Shown: in pieces, positions 46,093 through 48,613 of the stretch | Numbering within the stretch: the stretch's first letter is position 1 | Layout of the letters: each line of letters starts with the position of its first letter | Source: Corynebacterium sp. | Lineage (GTDB): Bacteria > Actinomycetota > Actinomycetes > Mycobacteriales > Mycobacteriaceae | Direction: 5' to 3' | NCBI RefSeq assembly: GCF_030532965.1 | Contig: NZ_JAUNKC010000025.1 | Location: 1 to 48,613 of the forward strand | Length of the DNA stretch: 48,613 nt | Translations under genes and position numbers: made by a program | Notes under the pieces: generated by a model | The model's input: only the letters and a program-made list of their open reading frames with translations | What the model was told of the DNA's origin: nothing | Database searches by the model: none

Positions 46093-48613
46093 GTGACCGA
46101 TACATCCCACAAATTCGGCCTCCAGCCAGGATCCGATCGACTCATCGATCGGTTTGCTACGCAGCCTTTTGCGTTGGCTTTTTCTGGTCAGGGTTTCGAG
46201 TGGCTGCCCACGCTTCAGGCTGCGGTGGCGCAAGGGGCTCGCAAGACGGTAGCGCCGCTGGTGGAGCATGCAGCAGCGCTGATCGCCCCAGTGGCTGACG
46301 AGATTGCGGGTACCCGACCATTTGGTTTCGACCCATTGGGCTGGGCTGACCAAGAAAACGTCGCCATTGACCTCACCCAGGCGGCAGTGAGCGTTCCGGG
46401 CATTTTTGTCGCCCAGCTTGCGGTTCTGGATCAGTTGGAGGCGCAGGGTCTCGATGTGGAATCGGCGATCGCGAGCATCGGTCATTCACAGGGGTTATTG
46501 GGGGTTATTGCGTGCCAGGATCTCAGCCGTGCGGCCGAGGTTTTGGCGATCGCGCAATTAATGGGGGCGGCGATTACCCGCCAGGCGCGGATCACCGGCC
46601 TAGTCGCAACGGGCGAGGATATGCCAATGGTGGCGATTTCCGGAGTTACCCGCGAGCAGTTAGAAACCGCCATCGCCCAGGCGTGCGGCGCGGAGGCGTC
46701 GCAAAGCCGCCCAGTGATCGGCCTGCGCAATTCCCGTGATACCTACGTCATCGTGGGTCGCCCTGCAGATAATCGCAAGGTCATCGACGTTTTGAACGCA
46801 TGGGCGCGCAAGGACGCTAAGGCTATCGAGGAGAAGAAGCGCGGCGGCGCCGCATTCGCCCCGACTGTTACGCCACTCGCGGTACAGGTTGGCTTCCACC
46901 ACCCACTCATGGCAGACGGTGTGGAACAGGTCGTCGTCTGGGCGGAGAAAGCAGGCATCGACGCCGAACTGGCACGCGAGATCGCACAGTCCGCCATGGT
47001 CGACCCGGTTGACTGGTTAGCACAGGTCACCAAGGTTGTCGACGCCGGTGTCCGCTGGATTCTCGACGTCGGGCCAGCCGCAGGCGTTGGTTCGTTGACC
47101 AATTCCATCCTCATCGGTCGCGGCGCGGTATCGGTGTGCGTGAGCGGACTTTCCGGCCAATCGCAGCTTTTCGACGCCGGACAGGCCCCGGAACTACCAC
47201 GCAGCTTCACCGAATTCGCACCGCGGTTAATCGCAACCGCCACCGGAAACCACGTTTCTACCAAGTTCACCGAGCTCACTGGCCGTAGCCCAATGTTGCT
47301 GGCCGGTATGACCCCCACCACCGTCGACCCGGAAATCGTCGCTGCGGCAGCCAACGCTGGGCACTGGGCAGAACTCGCCGGTGGCGGCCAGGTAACCCCA
47401 GAAATCCTGGAGGCCCATATTGAGAAGCTCACCTCGCTGCTGAAACCAGGCGTAAACGCCCAGTTCAACTCGATGTTCCTCGACCCCTACCTATGGAAGA
47501 TGCAGATCGGCGGCAAACGACTCGTGCCGAAAGCCCGGGCGAACGGCGCGCCGATCGACGGTATTGTCATTACCGCAGGCATCCCGGAGCACGACGAAGC
47601 CGTCGCTTTAGTGCATGAACTGCGCGACGGCGGCTTCCCGTGGGTGGCCTTCAAACCCGGCGCGGTGCGCCAGATTGCCAAGGTTCTCGACATCGCCGCC
47701 GATGTGCCGGACATTCCGGTGATCGTTCAGGTGGAAGGCGGTAAAGCCGGTGGGCACCATTCCTGGGAGGATTTGGATGACCTGCTCATTAATACCTATG
47801 AAAATATTCGCGCGCACGACAACGTGGTGCTGTGTGTCGGTGGCGGCATCGGTACCCCGGAGCGTGCCGCCGAGTATCTCACCGGCCAGTGGGCGGTGAA
47901 GTACGACCTGCCGCCGATGCCGGTTGATGGCATTTTGATTGGTACCGCCGCGATGGCTACCAAAGAGGCGAAGACCAGTGAATCTGTGAAGAAGATGCTG
48001 GTGGAGACCAAAGGTATTGAAGAGTGGGTAGGTGCCGGTCAAGCCGCTGGTGGTATGGCTTCGGGCCGTTCCCAGCTGGGGGCGGATATTCACGAGATTG
48101 ATAATTCCTTCGCCCGCGCTGGCCGGTTGTTGGATGAGGTTGCTGGCGATGCTGATGCGGTTGCGGCGCGCCGGGAGGAGATCATTGCGGCGATCGCGAA
48201 GACCGCTAAGCCGTATTTCGGTGACCTTGCGGAGATGACGTATGCCGCCTGGTTGGAGCGCTACCTTGAGCTTTCCGGCCCGTATAAGGGTGAGTGGACG
48301 GACGTGTCCTGGTTCAACCGATTTGCTGAGATGGTGGCTCGCTGCGAGGCCCGCTTGGTTGCGCAGGATCATGGGCAGTTTGTCCCGCAGGTGCAGGTTT
48401 CGGTGGAAGATGAGCCGGCTAAGGTCGTCGAAAAGCTAGTGGCAGCGTACCCGGAGGCGGCAACGGATACGTTGCACCCGGCGGACGTCGCGTGGTTTAT
48501 GCAGCTGTGCCGCACCCCCGGTAAGCCGGTGAATTTCGTTCCGGTTATCGATCAGGATGTGCGCCGCTGGTGGCGTTCCGATTCGCTGTGGCAGTCGCAC
48601 GATGAGCGTTACG
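46093..48613 (+). CDS. fas: Type I fatty acid synthase, N-terminal part (runs off the window)
   Basis: The open frame continues past the window end; 840 residues are visible of a protein usually near 3000. A GTG start at 46093 follows AGGAG. An acyltransferase (AT) domain carries the nucleophile Ser132 in GHSQG, and the enoyl-reductase domain has the FMN motif VEGGKAGGHHSWEDLDD (from about 548) and GGGIGTPERAAEYL. The multi-domain enzyme makes palmitate, stearate and oleate in corynebacteria; these usually carry one (fasA) or two (fasA/fasB) copies, and I cannot tell which this is. Confidence 0.93.
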   Translation, partial: MTDTSHKFGLQPGSDRLIDRFATQPFALAFSGQGFEWLPTLQAAVAQGARKTVAPLVEHAAALIAPVADEIAGTRPFGFDPLGWADQENVAIDLTQAAVSVPGIFVAQLAVLDQLEAQGLDVESAIASIGHSQGLLGVIACQDLSRAAEVLAIAQLMGAAITRQARITGLVATGEDMPMVAISGVTREQLETAIAQACGAEASQSRPVIGLRNSRDTYVIVGRPADNRKVIDVLNAWARKDAKAIEEKKRGGAAFAPTVTPLAVQVGFHHPLMADGVEQVVVWAEKAGIDAELAREIAQSAMVDPVDWLAQVTKVVDAGVRWILDVGPAAGVGSLTNSILIGRGAVSVCVSGLSGQSQLFDAGQAPELPRSFTEFAPRLIATATGNHVSTKFTELTGRSPMLLAGMTPTTVDPEIVAAAANAGHWAELAGGGQVTPEILEAHIEKLTSLLKPGVNAQFNSMFLDPYLWKMQIGGKRLVPKARANGAPIDGIVITAGIPEHDEAVALVHELRDGGFPWVAFKPGAVRQIAKVLDIAADVPDIPVIVQVEGGKAGGHHSWEDLDDLLINTYENIRAHDNVVLCVGGGIGTPERAAEYLTGQWAVKYDLPPMPVDGILIGTAAMATKEAKTSESVKKMLVETKGIEEWVGAGQAAGGMASGRSQLGADIHEIDNSFARAGRLLDEVAGDADAVAARREEIIAAIAKTAKPYFGDLAEMTYAAWLERYLELSGPYKGEWTDVSWFNRFAEMVARCEARLVAQDHGQFVPQVQVSVEDEPAKVVEKLVAAYPEAATDTLHPADVAWFMQLCRTPGKPVNFVPVIDQDVRRWWRSDSLWQSHDERY

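Overview
The window is a chromosomal segment of a Corynebacterium. Support for this comes from the class Ib ribonucleotide reductase cluster nrdHIE with a ferritin and nrdF nearby, ctaD preceded by a GlxR-like site, a type I fatty acid synthase, a DUF222/HNH protein, and a gene order (dinG, pncB, clpS, DUF2017, P1 peptidase, rhomboid, murI, metallo-hydrolase, rph, rdgB, DUF3817) that matches the mycobacterial Rv1329c-Rv1342c block without its cysteine genes. Cas9 and its tracrRNA closely resemble those I know from C. diphtheriae. I cannot name the species.

Layout. 1-1.1 kb: non-coding, with a duplicated structured repeat. 1.1-2.6 kb: a secreted trypsin-like protease with a coiled-coil stalk and C-terminal membrane anchor. 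3.5-9.4 kb: nrdHIE, a frameshifted small secreted protein, ferritin and nrdF. 9.5-14.5 kb: ctaD, serB, a Pth2-like protein and a YwiC-like membrane protein. 14.5-19.8 kb (minus strand): acyl-CoA ligase, dinG, pncB and a CAP-domain protein. 19.9-26.4 kb (plus strand): clpS, DUF2017, P1 peptidase and rhomboid as an overlapping operon, then a secreted SGNH hydrolase (minus), murI, an MBL hydrolase, rph and rdgB. 26.4-28.5 kb (minus): HNH protein and two membrane proteins, followed by tRNA-Leu. 28.9-33.1 kb: a compact operon of PIG-L deacetylase, ATP-grasp ligase, processive glycosyltransferase and Tat/lipo-signal protein, probably making and modifying a surface glycan. 33.1-34.4 kb: DUF1697 and an AlkA-like glycosylase. 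34.8-40.7 kb: a complete type II-C CRISPR-Cas locus (tracrRNA, cas9, cas1, cas2, 20-repeat array). 40.75-41.98 kb: a decayed IS3 element abutting the array. 42.1-45.9 kb: DUF4926 protein, FAD amine oxidase, aldehyde dehydrogenase and a small unknown. 46.1 kb to the end: start of fas.

The CRISPR locus can be read in detail. A consensus sigma-A promoter starts the tracrRNA exactly at its anti-repeat. The array is transcribed on the minus strand towards the cas genes, and each repeat ends in an extended -10 motif. The last repeat folds with an inverted partial copy of itself into an apparent terminator. The other end of the array is cut inside a spacer by the IS element.

The most unexpected signal is at motif level. 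ATTGGGG/CCCCAAT occurs about 36 times between 14.4 and 28.8 kb and only about 8 times in the other 34 kb. Independently, GTCGAAAAG occurs 17 times across the window, 7 of them as the 12-mer GCGTCGAAAAGC. Both run through genes in different frames and through spacers, so neither is explained by protein coding.
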